Part shown: positions 15,998 through 24,174 of the stretch, in pieces
Layout of the letters: each line of letters opens with the position of its first letter
Numbering within the stretch: position 1 is the stretch's first letter
DNA from: JAKFDI01 sp044508835
GTDB lineage: Bacteria; Pseudomonadota; Gammaproteobacteria; Burkholderiales; Burkholderiaceae_C
Direction: 5' to 3'
NCBI GenBank assembly: GCA_044508835.1
Contig: JBIQHD010000033.1
Location: forward strand, 1 to 53,618
Length of the DNA: 53,618 nt
Notes under the pieces: generated by a model
What the model saw: only the letters and a program-made list of their open reading frames with translations
What the model was told of the DNA's origin: nothing
Database searches by the model: none
Position numbers and translations under genes: made by a program

Positions 15998-16022
15998 GAA
16001 CGACAGTTCTGTTCAACAGAAC
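15998..16022 (+). promoter_or_regulatory. IclR-type 25-bp operator, site 1
   Basis: Three half-sites are ordered GAAC-N4-GTTC-N9-GAAC. The right-hand part is a perfect 17-bp palindrome, GTTCTGTTCAACAGAAC (16006-16022). The same 25-bp layout occurs at 34354-34378, 34506-34530 and 50781-50805. Three-half-site operators are typical of PcaU/PcaR/PobR-class IclR regulators, and an IclR gene lies at 31152-31958. It lies between the -10 at 15986 and the ATG at 16056. Confidence 0.72.
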
Positions 16023-16055
16023 ATTTCAACGGAACACCCAGGATTTGCCGCCGCC

Positions 16056-16460
16056 ATGCCGCTCGCGCCCGCCGCCGTGCCGTCTGCCCCCTCGCTGGTC
16101 GAGCGGCTGCATGCCGCCCTGGCTTCCAGCGTCGATGCGCGCCTGGTCGAGCGTGGCCGCTTCATCGACCTGGACAGCCTCGTGGCCATCGACGACGAGG
16201 CGCGCCTGCTGCGCGTGCGCGCCGGCCGGCCGGCGCTGGCCGCGCTCGACCGCCCGCTGCAGTCGTCGGTGTTCTCGATCCGCGGCAGCGCGCGCGCCTG
16301 GGTCGCGCTGTGGGAGGCCGAGCCGGCGCCCGGCTGGCACGACCTGTTCGCGCTGTGCAAGCGTGGCGAGATGCGCCTCGAAGGCAACCTGCAGCCGCTG
16401 ATGGCGAACCTGCAGTGGTTCAAGGACGTGCTGGCATTGCCGCGCGCGCCGAGCCCATGA
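16056..16460 (+). CDS. SCP2-like sterol-carrier domain protein
   Basis: A 134-residue protein whose fold region (about 20-125) resembles the SCP2 sterol-carrier family: an early charged helix, a strand pattern VLRVRAGRPALAAL..SVFSIRGSARAWVALW, and the late KRGEMRLEGNLQPLMANLQWFKDVL helix that matches the SCP2 ending. Such small proteins bind acyl chains or acyl-CoA and often accompany hydrolases. It is the first gene of an operon, and its stop overlaps the start of the alpha/beta hydrolase gene (ATGA at 16457). The promoter and IclR-type site lie immediately upstream. The ribosome-binding site is weak (CAGGA 9 bases earlier). Family assignment is moderate. Confidence 0.65.
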   Translation: MPLAPAAVPSAPSLVERLHAALASSVDARLVERGRFIDLDSLVAIDDEARLLRVRAGRPALAALDRPLQSSVFSIRGSARAWVALWEAEPAPGWHDLFALCKRGEMRLEGNLQPLMANLQWFKDVLALPRAPSP

Positions 16461-17308
16461 CCCCGGCCTACGAGCCCATCGTCGGGCGCTATCTCGGCGT
16501 GCCGATCGACGGCACGCCCTGCCGCGTCTACGTGGAAGAAGCGGGGGCAGGCATTCCGCTCCTGTGCCTGCACACCGCCGGCGCCGATTCGCGCCAGTTC
16601 CGCCACCTGATGTGCGACGAGGCGATCACCGCGCACTTTCGCGTCATCGCCTTCGACATGCCGTGGCACGGCAAGTCGTATCCACCCGAGAGCGCGCAGG
16701 ACGAGGAATACCGCCTCACGACCGCCGGCTACGTCGCCCTCGTGCGCGCCGTGCGCGGTGCGCTGGGCCTCGACCGGCCGGTGGTGATGGGCTGCTCCAT
16801 CGGCGGGCGCATCGTGCTGCAGCTCGCGCACGCACACGGCGCCGAGTTCCGCGCCCTGATCGGCCTGGAAGCCGCCGACCACCAGGAACCTTGGTACGAC
16901 ACCGACTGGCTCAACCGCCCCGACGTGCACGGCGGCGAGGTGTGCGCCGCGCTGGTCTCGGGCCTGGTCGCGCCGCAGAGCCCGAAGGCGTTTCGCGACG
17001 AGACGCTGTGGCAATACCGGCAGAGCGGCCCCGGCGTCTTCAAGGGCGACCTGCACTTCTACCGCGTGGACGCCGACCTGCGCGGGCGCCTCGGCGGCAT
17101 CGACACCGCCCGCACGCCGCTGTACCTGCTGACCGGCGAGTACGACTTCTCGTGCACGCCCGACGACACGCTGCGCACGGCGCGATCCATCCCCGGCGCG
17201 AAGGTGCAGGTGATGCAGCAACTCGGCCACTTCCCGATGAGCGAGAACCCGGCCCAGTTCCGACGCTACCTGCTGCCGGTGCTCGACGAGATCAGAAACA
17301 GGCGATGA
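16457..17308 (+). CDS. Alpha/beta hydrolase
   Basis: A 283-residue alpha/beta-fold hydrolase. The oxyanion loop is LCLHTAGADSRQF (about 36-48), the nucleophile elbow GCSIGG places Ser114, the acid is in LTGEYDFSC (about 229-237), and the catalytic histidine is in QLGHFPMSENP near the C-terminus. The layout resembles 3-oxoadipate enol-lactonase and C-C bond hydrolases of aromatic degradation, which would suit a neighbouring 3-oxoadipate-type CoA transferase, but the specificity cannot be read. It is translationally coupled to the SCP2-like gene and followed by the Liv binding protein after 23 bp. The operon is likely IclR-controlled. Confidence 0.85.
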   Translation: MTPAYEPIVGRYLGVPIDGTPCRVYVEEAGAGIPLLCLHTAGADSRQFRHLMCDEAITAHFRVIAFDMPWHGKSYPPESAQDEEYRLTTAGYVALVRAVRGALGLDRPVVMGCSIGGRIVLQLAHAHGAEFRALIGLEAADHQEPWYDTDWLNRPDVHGGEVCAALVSGLVAPQSPKAFRDETLWQYRQSGPGVFKGDLHFYRVDADLRGRLGGIDTARTPLYLLTGEYDFSCTPDDTLRTARSIPGAKVQVMQQLGHFPMSENPAQFRRYLLPVLDEIRNRR

Positions 17309-17331
17309 CACGCCACACCCAGGAGACAGCC

Positions 17332-18498
17332 ATGAAGACCACCGCACTCACCGCCGCGCTCGTCGCGGCCTTCGGCCTCGCCGGCACCGCCCACGCGCAG
17401 GAGACGCTGAAGATCGGTGCCCTCGTCACGCTCTCGGGCGCCGGCGCCGCCTGGGGCACCGGCATGAAGAACGCCGCCGAACTGGCCGCCGACGACGTCA
17501 ACGCCAAGGGCGGGCTCGAGGTCGCGGGCAAGAAGTACAAGGTGCAGGTCGTGGCCTACGACGACAAGTACCAGGCCAACGAAGCGGTGACGGTGGCCAA
17601 CCGCCTGGTGTTCGAGGACAAGGTGAAGTTCATCATCGGCCCCGTGGGCTCGGCGCCCGTGCTCGCCATCCAGCCGATCACCGAGAAGGCCGGCGTCATC
17701 GTCATGACGCTCGGCTTCACGGCCAAGGCGCTCGGCGCCGACAAGAAATACACCTTCCGCCCCAACGTGACCACCGCCGAGGTGTCGCAGCCGCAGATCG
17801 ACTGGGTGGTGAAGACAAAGGGCATCAAGCGCGTGGGCGCCCTCTTCCCCAACGACGAGACGGGCCAGGCGATCGCGAAGGACCTCACCGAGGCCTACGG
17901 CAAGAGCGGCGCGCAGCTCGCGGCCAAGGAGTTCTTCGAGCGCGACCGCGTCGACTTCGTGCCGCTGCTCACGCGCATCCTCGCGGGGCGCGTGGACGCG
18001 ATCGAGCTCGACGGCAACTCGCCCACCACCGCCGGCCTCATCGTCAAGCAGGCGCGGGAGCTGGGCTTCGAGGGCACCATCATCCGCACCGGCGGGCCGG
18101 CCACGCAGGACATCGTCAAGGTGGCCGGCAAGCAGGCGGCCGAGGGCATGTTCGTGCACACGCCGATCAACCCGGCGCTCGCGCCCACCGCCGCCTACGT
18201 GGCGAAGTACGACGCCAAGTACAAGAGCCAGATGAACGGCTTCAGCCCGGCGTTCTACGACGGCACGCACCTGCTGTTCGAGGCGATGCGCCGCGCCGGC
18301 ACGGTGAGCGACACGGCGAAGATCGTCGGCGCGCTGGAGGGCATCAAGGGCTTCAGCGGCGCGCTCGGCGAATCGTCGTGGACCGGCCAGGCGACATACG
18401 GCAGCAACCACCAGCTCGACGCGCCGTTCTACGTGGCCGAGGTGAAGGACGGGCAGGAAGTCATCCGCGCGCAGTGCACGGTCGGCGGCTGCAAGTGA
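17332..18498 (+). CDS. livK: ABC transporter substrate-binding protein (LivK/J-like)
   Basis: A 388-residue periplasmic binding protein. A classic signal peptide covers 1-22 (KTTALTAALVAAFGLAGTAHA, cleaved before QE). The mature protein begins LKIGALVTLSGAGAAWGTGMKNAAELA, the Peripla_BP_6 signature, with hinge strands FIIGPVGSAPVLAIQP and GTIIRTGGPATQDIV. AGGAGAC at 17321 supports the ATG. Two permeases and two ATPases follow directly, completing a hydrophobic-amino-acid-type (HAAT) importer. Such systems in Burkholderiales often import aromatic or branched acids rather than amino acids; the coupled hydrolase supports a carboxylate or ester breakdown product as substrate (inference). Confidence 0.9.
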   Translation: MKTTALTAALVAAFGLAGTAHAQETLKIGALVTLSGAGAAWGTGMKNAAELAADDVNAKGGLEVAGKKYKVQVVAYDDKYQANEAVTVANRLVFEDKVKFIIGPVGSAPVLAIQPITEKAGVIVMTLGFTAKALGADKKYTFRPNVTTAEVSQPQIDWVVKTKGIKRVGALFPNDETGQAIAKDLTEAYGKSGAQLAAKEFFERDRVDFVPLLTRILAGRVDAIELDGNSPTTAGLIVKQARELGFEGTIIRTGGPATQDIVKVAGKQAAEGMFVHTPINPALAPTAAYVAKYDAKYKSQMNGFSPAFYDGTHLLFEAMRRAGTVSDTAKIVGALEGIKGFSGALGESSWTGQATYGSNHQLDAPFYVAEVKDGQEVIRAQCTVGGCK

Positions 18499-18521
18499 GC
18501 TGAACCACACGCCGCATCGAC

Positions 18522-19388
18522 GTGGACCTCTCTCTCCTGATCGGCCAGGCCGTCGTCAACGGCCTGGTCGTGGGCATGCTCTACCTGCTGATGGCGGTGG
18601 GCTTCACGCTGGTGTTCGGCGTGATGCGCATCGTCAATTTCGCGCACGCCGAGTTCTACATGCTCGGCGCCTTCCTCACCTACCTCTTCGTCACGCAGCT
18701 CGGGCTGCCCTTCCTGCCGAGCGTGCTGCTGACCTTCGCGGCGGCCGTGTGCTTCGGCTGGGTGGTGGAGTGGCTGGTGCTGAAACCCTTCCGGCACGAC
18801 GAGCTCAACGGCATGATCGCCACCATCGGCCTGGCAATGATCCTGCAGAACGGCGCGCTGATGCTGTTCGGCCCCGACCCGCACTCGATGCCGCCGGTGG
18901 TGCGCGGCGTGGCACGCATCGGCGACCTGGTGGTGCCGAATTCGCGCCTGTACGTGGTGGTGTTCTCGGTGGCGGTGCTGGCGCTGCTGTACGTCTTCCT
19001 GCGCTTCTCGCGCACCGGCCGCGCGCTGCGCGCGGTGGTGCAGGACATCGAGATTGCCTCCATCCAGGGCATTCGCGCCAAGCTCATCTATCCGCTCGGC
19101 TTCGGCATCGGCGTGGGCCTGGCGGCACTGGCGGGCGGGCTGATGGCGCCGCTGTTCTCGGTGTCGCCCTTCATCGGCGCGGGGCCGATGCTCAAGGCCT
19201 TCATCGTCGTCATCCTCGGCGGGCTCGGCAGCATTCCGGGCGCCGCGCTGGCGGGCCTGCTGCTGGGCATCACCGAAAGCGTGGCCGGCACCTTCCTGAG
19301 CACCAGCACGGCCGACATCCTCATCTTCGCCCTGCTCATCGGCATGCTGATCGTGCGCCCGAGCGGGCTGCTCGGCCGGCCGGAGTGA
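18522..19388 (+). CDS. livH: Branched-chain-type ABC transporter permease (LivH)
   Basis: A 288-residue inner-membrane permease with about eight hydrophobic segments. It opens with LIGQAVVNGLVVGMLYLLMAVGFTLVFGVMRIVNFAHAEFYMLGA, which spans helices 1-2 and holds the family's NFAHGE-like motif as NFAHAE. It ends with LLIGMLIVRPSGLLGRPE. The start is GTG at 18522, since no in-frame ATG precedes the first helix; the ribosome-binding site is poor, so coupling to the upstream gene may matter. It forms the translocation pore with LivM. Confidence 0.9.
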   Translation: MDLSLLIGQAVVNGLVVGMLYLLMAVGFTLVFGVMRIVNFAHAEFYMLGAFLTYLFVTQLGLPFLPSVLLTFAAAVCFGWVVEWLVLKPFRHDELNGMIATIGLAMILQNGALMLFGPDPHSMPPVVRGVARIGDLVVPNSRLYVVVFSVAVLALLYVFLRFSRTGRALRAVVQDIEIASIQGIRAKLIYPLGFGIGVGLAALAGGLMAPLFSVSPFIGAGPMLKAFIVVILGGLGSIPGAALAGLLLGITESVAGTFLSTSTADILIFALLIGMLIVRPSGLLGRPE

Positions 19389-19393
19389 CACCG

Positions 19394-20398
19394 ATGTCCG
19401 CCACGCCACCCACCGCTTCGCCGCTTGCCCCGGCCGCTGCCATGACGTCCACGCCGCCCCCGGCCCGCGAGCCGGTGCCGCGCCCGGTGTGGCTGCTGCT
19501 CGCGCTGAGCCTGCTGCCCTTTCTCGCGAGCAACGCCTTCTACGTGCACCTGGCCGTGCTGGTGTGCCTGAACGTGGTCATCGTCGCCGGCCTGGCACTG
19601 ATCTGCCGCACCGGCCAGCTGCCGCTGGGCCATGGCGCCTTCGTCGGGCTCGGCGCCTACGCGGCGGTGGTCGCCACGACGAAAGCGGGCTGGCCGTTCT
19701 GGCTGGCCGCGCTCGGCGGCACGCTGTTCGCCGCGCTCGTCGCCTTCCTGCTCGGGTGGGTGATCCTGCGCCTGCGCGGCGTGTACTTCGTGCTCGTGAC
19801 CTTCGCCTTCGCCGAACTGGTGCGCCTGGTCATGCTCGAGTTTCCCGGCATCACGGGCGGTGCCAACGGCATCGCCGGCATCGCGCCGGCCACGCTGTTC
19901 GGCTTCGCGTTCGACACCAAGCTGCGCTTCTACGGTTTCGCGCTCGTGTGCGCCGTGGCCTGCATGGCCTTCCTGCGGCGCCTGTGCAGCACGCCGACGG
20001 GCCATGCGTTCGACGCCGTCTGCGAGAACGCGGCGCTCGCCGAAGCCAGCGGCCTGGACGTGCACCGCATCCAGGTGAAAGCCTTCGTCATCGGCAGCGG
20101 CATGGCCGGCTTCGGCGGCGCGCTGCTGGCGCACTACGTCGGCTTCGTGTCGCCGGAGTCGTTCAACATCTCGCTGTCGATCGCGGTGGTGGTGATGCTG
20201 GTGATCGGCGGGCGGCAGTCGGTCTGGGGGCCGCTGCTGGGCGCGCTCATCCTCACGCCGCTGCCCGAGCTGCTGCGCGGCGCGGTGCAGACCCAGCACA
20301 TCTTCTACGGCGCAGCGCTCATCCTCATCCTGCATTTCCTGCCCGACGGGCTGGTCTCGCTGCCGGCGCGGTGGCGGCGGCGCAAGGAGGCCCGCTGA
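19394..20398 (+). CDS. livM: Branched-chain-type ABC transporter permease (LivM)
   Basis: A 334-residue permease with a proline-rich cytoplasmic N-terminus (about 1-30), then nine or ten helices. ICRTGQLPLGHGAFVGLGAYAAV (about 72-94) is the LivM signature (GQ-SLGH-AF-GIGAY), and LRLRGVYFVLVTFAFAELVRLV a second conserved block. It ends in a short basic tail. An internal ATG at 19442 could also start translation, but the first ATG is kept. Its stop TGA overlaps the ATG of the LivG gene by one base, as is typical for this operon. Confidence 0.9.
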   Translation: MSATPPTASPLAPAAAMTSTPPPAREPVPRPVWLLLALSLLPFLASNAFYVHLAVLVCLNVVIVAGLALICRTGQLPLGHGAFVGLGAYAAVVATTKAGWPFWLAALGGTLFAALVAFLLGWVILRLRGVYFVLVTFAFAELVRLVMLEFPGITGGANGIAGIAPATLFGFAFDTKLRFYGFALVCAVACMAFLRRLCSTPTGHAFDAVCENAALAEASGLDVHRIQVKAFVIGSGMAGFGGALLAHYVGFVSPESFNISLSIAVVVMLVIGGRQSVWGPLLGALILTPLPELLRGAVQTQHIFYGAALILILHFLPDGLVSLPARWRRRKEAR

Positions 20399-21183
20399 TG
20401 GACACACCAGCATTGCTTCGCGTGGACGGCCTGGGCAAGTCGTTCGGCGGGCTGGCCGCGTTGAAGAACCTGAGCTTCAGCGTCGCCCACGGCCAGATCG
20501 TCGGCCTGATCGGCCCCAACGGCGCGGGCAAGACCACGGCCTTCAACGTCATCAGCGGCACGCTCGCGCCCACGGCCGGCACGGTGCATTTCAAGGGGCG
20601 CGACATCTCCGGCGGGCCGCCGAGCCGCGTGGTGCGCCTGGGCCTGGCGCGCACCTTCCAGAGCACCTCCATCTACCCGAAGGCGAGCGTGGCGCACAAC
20701 GTGTACCGCGGCGCGCTGTCGCGTCTGGGCACCGGGCTGCTCGACCAGCTCGCCGGCGGCGGCACGACGCGGCGGTCGCTGGCGGCGCTGCAGCAGCAGG
20801 TGGACGAGGTGCTGGAGCTCATGGGTCTCGCCGGCCAGCGCGACACGCTCGCAGGCAACCTGTCGTACGGCCACCAGAAGCGCCTGGGCGTGGCCATCGG
20901 CCTGGCGACGAAGCCCGAGCTGCTGTTGCTCGACGAACCCGCGGCCGGGCTCAATCCCGAGGAATCGGCCGAGTTCGGGCGGCTGCTGCGTGCCCTGCGC
21001 GAACGCATGGGCCTCACGCTGCTGCTGGTAGAGCACCACATGGCGCTGGTCATGGAGCTGTGCGAGCACATCGTCGTGCTGGTGCAGGGCGAGAAGATCG
21101 CCGAGGGTACGCCGCAATCGGTGCGCGAGAACCCCGCCGTCGTCGAGGCCTACCTCGGCGCACCGGAGGACGTCCATGCTTGA
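20398..21183 (+). CDS. livG: ABC transporter ATP-binding protein (LivG)
   Basis: A 261-residue ATPase that powers the importer from the cytoplasmic face. Walker A is GPNGAGKTT (about 39-47), the signature motif LSYGHQKRLGVA replaces the usual LSGGQ form as LivG proteins often do, and Walker B is ELLLLDEPAAGLN. The H-loop is LLLVEHHM, followed by the LivG-type ending. The C-terminal EAYLGAP is the usual LivG tail. The start overlaps the previous stop by one base, and the end overlaps the LivF start by 8 bp. Confidence 0.93.
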   Translation: MDTPALLRVDGLGKSFGGLAALKNLSFSVAHGQIVGLIGPNGAGKTTAFNVISGTLAPTAGTVHFKGRDISGGPPSRVVRLGLARTFQSTSIYPKASVAHNVYRGALSRLGTGLLDQLAGGGTTRRSLAALQQQVDEVLELMGLAGQRDTLAGNLSYGHQKRLGVAIGLATKPELLLLDEPAAGLNPEESAEFGRLLRALRERMGLTLLLVEHHMALVMELCEHIVVLVQGEKIAEGTPQSVRENPAVVEAYLGAPEDVHA

Positions 21184-21883
21184 GGCCCGCGGCATCGCCG
21201 TGCGCTACGGCGCGCTGGAGGCCGTGCGCGCGGTGTCGTTCACCGTCGACGAAGGCCGCATCGTCGCGCTCATCGGCGCCAACGGCGCCGGCAAGAGCAC
21301 CACGCTGAAGGCGCTGATGGGGCTGCTGCCGCTGGCCGGCGGCACGATCACCTGGCACGGCCAGCCGATCGGCCACACGAGTTCGGCGCAGCGCGTGGCG
21401 CAGGGCCTCGCGCTCTCGCCCGAAGGCCGGCGCCTCTTTGCGCGCATGACCGTGCTCGACAACCTGCTGACCGGCGCGCACACCGTGCGCTCGGGCAGCG
21501 AGCGCCGGCGCTCGCTCGATCTCGTCTACGGGCTCTTCCCGCGCGTCGCCGAGCGGCGCCAGCAGGTCGCCGGCTCGCTGTCGGGCGGCGAGCAGCAGAT
21601 GGTGGCCATCGGGCGCGCGCTGATGGCGCAGCCGAAGGTGCTGATGCTCGACGAGCCCTCGCTCGGCCTCGCGCCGAAGATCGTCGGCGAGATCGCCGCC
21701 GCCATCCAGCGCATCAACCGGGAATCGAAGCTTGCGGTGATCCTCGTGGAGCAGAATGCCCGGCTCGCGCTGCGGCTGGCGCACCAGGCGCACGTGTACG
21801 AGCAGGGGCAGATCATCCGCTCGGGCAGCGGCCAGGACCTGCTGGCCGATCCCTTCGTGCAGAAGGCCTATCTCGGGCTGTGA
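21176..21883 (+). CDS. livF: ABC transporter ATP-binding protein (LivF)
   Basis: A 235-residue ATPase, shorter than LivG as expected for LivF. Walker A is GANGAGKST (about 34-42), the signature is the canonical LSGGEQQMVAIGRAL, Walker B is VLMLDEPSLGLAP, and the H-loop histidine position falls in LVEQNA, the LivF variant. The C-terminus ends QKAYLGL. The ATG lies inside the last codons of the LivG gene. With the preceding genes it completes the importer, and a metallohydrolase gene follows after 7 bp in the same operon. Confidence 0.93.
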   Translation: MLEARGIAVRYGALEAVRAVSFTVDEGRIVALIGANGAGKSTTLKALMGLLPLAGGTITWHGQPIGHTSSAQRVAQGLALSPEGRRLFARMTVLDNLLTGAHTVRSGSERRRSLDLVYGLFPRVAERRQQVAGSLSGGEQQMVAIGRALMAQPKVLMLDEPSLGLAPKIVGEIAAAIQRINRESKLAVILVEQNARLALRLAHQAHVYEQGQIIRSGSGQDLLADPFVQKAYLGL

Positions 21884-21890
21884 GCCACCC

Positions 21891-22694
21891 ATGAACGACG
21901 ACGGCAGCGAACGCTACGAGGTCTACGCCATCCGCTACGCGAGCATGCCGCGGCGGCGCGCGGACAACTTCATCGGCGGCGACCCGCACGACGGGCCGAT
22001 GCCGATGGACTTCTTCGTCTGGCTGCTCAAGTCGCCCCGGCGCAGCATCCTCGTCGATACCGGCTTCAGCGCCGAGACGGCCGCGCGGCGCGACCGCCTC
22101 TTCATGCGCTGCCCGGTGGACGCGCTGCGCGTGCTGGGCGTCGAGCCGGACAGCGTGCAGGACGTGGTGCTCACCCACCTGCACTACGACCACGCCGGCA
22201 ACCTGCCGCGGCTCGCGAACGCGCGCTTCCACGTGCAGGACGCGGAGCTCGACTACGCCACCGGCCGCTGCATGTGCCACGCGCCGCTGCGCCACGCCTA
22301 CGCGGTGGACGATGTGGTCGAACTCGTGCGCAAGGTCTATGCGGACCGGGTGGTGTTCCACGCCGGCGATTCGGTGCTGGCGCCGGGCGTGGAACTGCTG
22401 CTCATCGGCGGCCACACGAAGGGGCTGCAGGCAGTGCGCGTGCGCACCGCGCGCGGCTGGGTGGTGCTGGCGTCGGATGCGAGCCACTACTACGAGAACA
22501 TGGAGAGCGCCCGCGCCTTTCCCATCGTCTTCAACGTGGCCGACATGCTGGCCGGCCATCGGCGCGTGCACGCCGCCGCCGATTCGGCGCAGCACGTGGT
22601 GCCGGGGCACGACCCCGAGGTGCTGCGGCGCTATCCGCGGGTCGAAGGCGACGCGGCGGGAATTGCCTGCCTGCACCTGGCTCCGGCGGGCTGA
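21891..22694 (+). CDS. Metallo-beta-lactamase-fold hydrolase, lactonase-like
   Basis: A 267-residue MBL-fold enzyme. The metal site is read in LTHLHYDHAGN (His96, His98, Asp100, His101), with later ligands in VLLIGGHTKG, VLASDASHYY and VPGHDPEVL. Spacing and the HLHYDHAGN motif resemble N-acyl-homoserine lactonases (AiiA/AttM type), so lactone hydrolysis is plausible. Given the operon, the substrate may instead be a lactone or ester of the imported acid. The gene is 7 bp downstream of LivF and ends 19 bp from a convergent aldehyde dehydrogenase gene with no clear terminator between them. Confidence 0.85.
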   Translation: MNDDGSERYEVYAIRYASMPRRRADNFIGGDPHDGPMPMDFFVWLLKSPRRSILVDTGFSAETAARRDRLFMRCPVDALRVLGVEPDSVQDVVLTHLHYDHAGNLPRLANARFHVQDAELDYATGRCMCHAPLRHAYAVDDVVELVRKVYADRVVFHAGDSVLAPGVELLLIGGHTKGLQAVRVRTARGWVVLASDASHYYENMESARAFPIVFNVADMLAGHRRVHAAADSAQHVVPGHDPEVLRRYPRVEGDAAGIACLHLAPAG

Positions 22695-22713
22695 TTTTGA
22701 GGCCTGCCCGGCC

Positions 22714-24174
22714 CTAGCGCGTACGGCCCAGCCAGTCCACCATCCGCCGCGCCCAGGCGAGCTTGCGGGCCGAGAACGGCGGGAAGAACATCCGGATCGC
22801 CGAGGCCCGGCCGGCCTTCAGGAAGGCGCGCTCGTGCGAGAACGCCTTGAAGCCGTGGTGCCCGTGCGCGCTGCCGATGCCGGAGTGGTTCACGCCGCCG
22901 AAGGGCAGGCCGCTGTGCACGTAGTGCTGCAGGCACAGGTTCAGGCCCAGCCCGCCGGAGCTGGTGCGCCGGGTGGCGGCGTCGATGTGCTCGCGCGTGC
23001 CGCTCCACAGGTACAGCGCCAGGGGCTTGGGGGCGGCGTTGATGCGCGCCAGCACCGCGTCCAGGTCGTCGTAGACGTGCATCGGCATCACCGGGCCGAA
23101 GATCTCCTCCTGGCCGATGAGCGCGCCGTCGGGCACGTCGGTCACCAGGGTGGGCGCGACGTAGCGCCGTTCGCAGTCGTGCTGGCCGCCGTCGACCAGC
23201 CGGGCGCCGCGCGCCAGCGCGTCGTCCAGCAGGCCGGCGACGCGGCGGGCGTGGCGTTCATGGATCATCCGGCCCAGGTCGGGGCTGGCGGCCACGGCCT
23301 CGGGCGTCGCGCCGTAGCGCTCGGCCACCACCTCGCGCCAGCGCCGGGCGAAGCGCTCGGCCGCCTGGCGGTGCACGTACAGGTGGTCAGGGGCCACGCA
23401 GGTCTGGCCGGCGTTGGTCAGCTTGCCCCACACCAGCATCTGCACGGCGGCTTCCACGTCGGCGCTGGCGTCCACGATGGCCGGCGACTTGCCGCCCAGC
23501 TCCAGCGTCACCGAGGTGAGATGCCGGGCCGCGGCCGCCATGACGATCTTGCCCACGGCGGGCGAGCCGGTGAAGAAGATGTGGTCGAAGGGCAGCGCCA
23601 GCAGGTGGCCGGAACTGGCCACGCCGCCGCGCACGAGGGCCACTTCGGCGGGCTCGAACACCTCGCGCAACACCTCGGCGATGACGTCGTTCACGTGGGG
23701 CGTGAACTCGCTCGGCTTGACGATGGCGGTGTTGCCCGCCGCCACGGCCGAGACCAGCGGGCCGAGCACCGAGTTCAGCGGGTAGTTCCACGGCCCCACG
23801 ATCAGGCAGCGCCCGCGGGGCTGGTGGAGCACCCGCGCCGTGGTGCCGAAGGTGGTGAGCGTGGGCGCCACCCGCTGCGGCTTCATCCACCTGGCGAGCT
23901 TGCCGAGTGCCGCGTGCGCCTCGTCCACCACGGGCAGCAGTTCGGTGAGCTCGACCTCCACCGGGTGCTTGCGCAGGTCGGCGTCGAAGGCCTCGGCCCA
24001 GCGCTCGCGGCGCGCCAGCACGGCGTCGCGCAGGCGCGCGATCTTTGCCCGCCGCTCGTCGGCCTGCGAGCTGCGCAGCGCCAGCGCGGTGGCGGCCTGC
24101 GCCTCGAACAGCGTCTGGATGGCGGCGGCGTCGGTTTCCGCGTCGACGGCGGGTTGCGGCGTGGGAGCGTTCAT
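22714..24174 (-). CDS. Aldehyde dehydrogenase (benzaldehyde-dehydrogenase-like)
   Basis: A 486-residue NAD(P)-dependent aldehyde dehydrogenase of the short class 3/coniferyl-aldehyde type, to which MdlD-like benzaldehyde dehydrogenases belong. The motif VGPWNYPLN at about 127-134, Glu225 in LELGGKSPA and the nucleophile Cys259 in AGQTCVAPD are all present. The C-terminus carries a hydrophobic basic segment (FFPPFSARKLAWARRMVDWL) that may hold it at the membrane, as in class 3 enzymes. Its start overlaps the stop of the TPP decarboxylase gene by 4 bp. The neighbours supply aldehyde from a 2-oxoacid, so it should oxidise that aldehyde to the acid. Confidence 0.88.
   Translation of the reverse strand: MNAPTPQPAVDAETDAAAIQTLFEAQAATALALRSSQADERRAKIARLRDAVLARRERWAEAFDADLRKHPVEVELTELLPVVDEAHAALGKLARWMKPQRVAPTLTTFGTTARVLHQPRGRCLIVGPWNYPLNSVLGPLVSAVAAGNTAIVKPSEFTPHVNDVIAEVLREVFEPAEVALVRGGVASSGHLLALPFDHIFFTGSPAVGKIVMAAAARHLTSVTLELGGKSPAIVDASADVEAAVQMLVWGKLTNAGQTCVAPDHLYVHRQAAERFARRWREVVAERYGATPEAVAASPDLGRMIHERHARRVAGLLDDALARGARLVDGGQHDCERRYVAPTLVTDVPDGALIGQEEIFGPVMPMHVYDDLDAVLARINAAPKPLALYLWSGTREHIDAATRRTSSGGLGLNLCLQHYVHSGLPFGGVNHSGIGSAHGHHGFKAFSHERAFLKAGRASAIRMFFPPFSARKLAWARRMVDWLGRTR

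Noticed and set aside
21891..22694. True beta-lactamase
   Set aside because: The metal motif belongs to the wider MBL fold, no signal peptide is present, and context and motif favour a lactonase-like or ester hydrolase.
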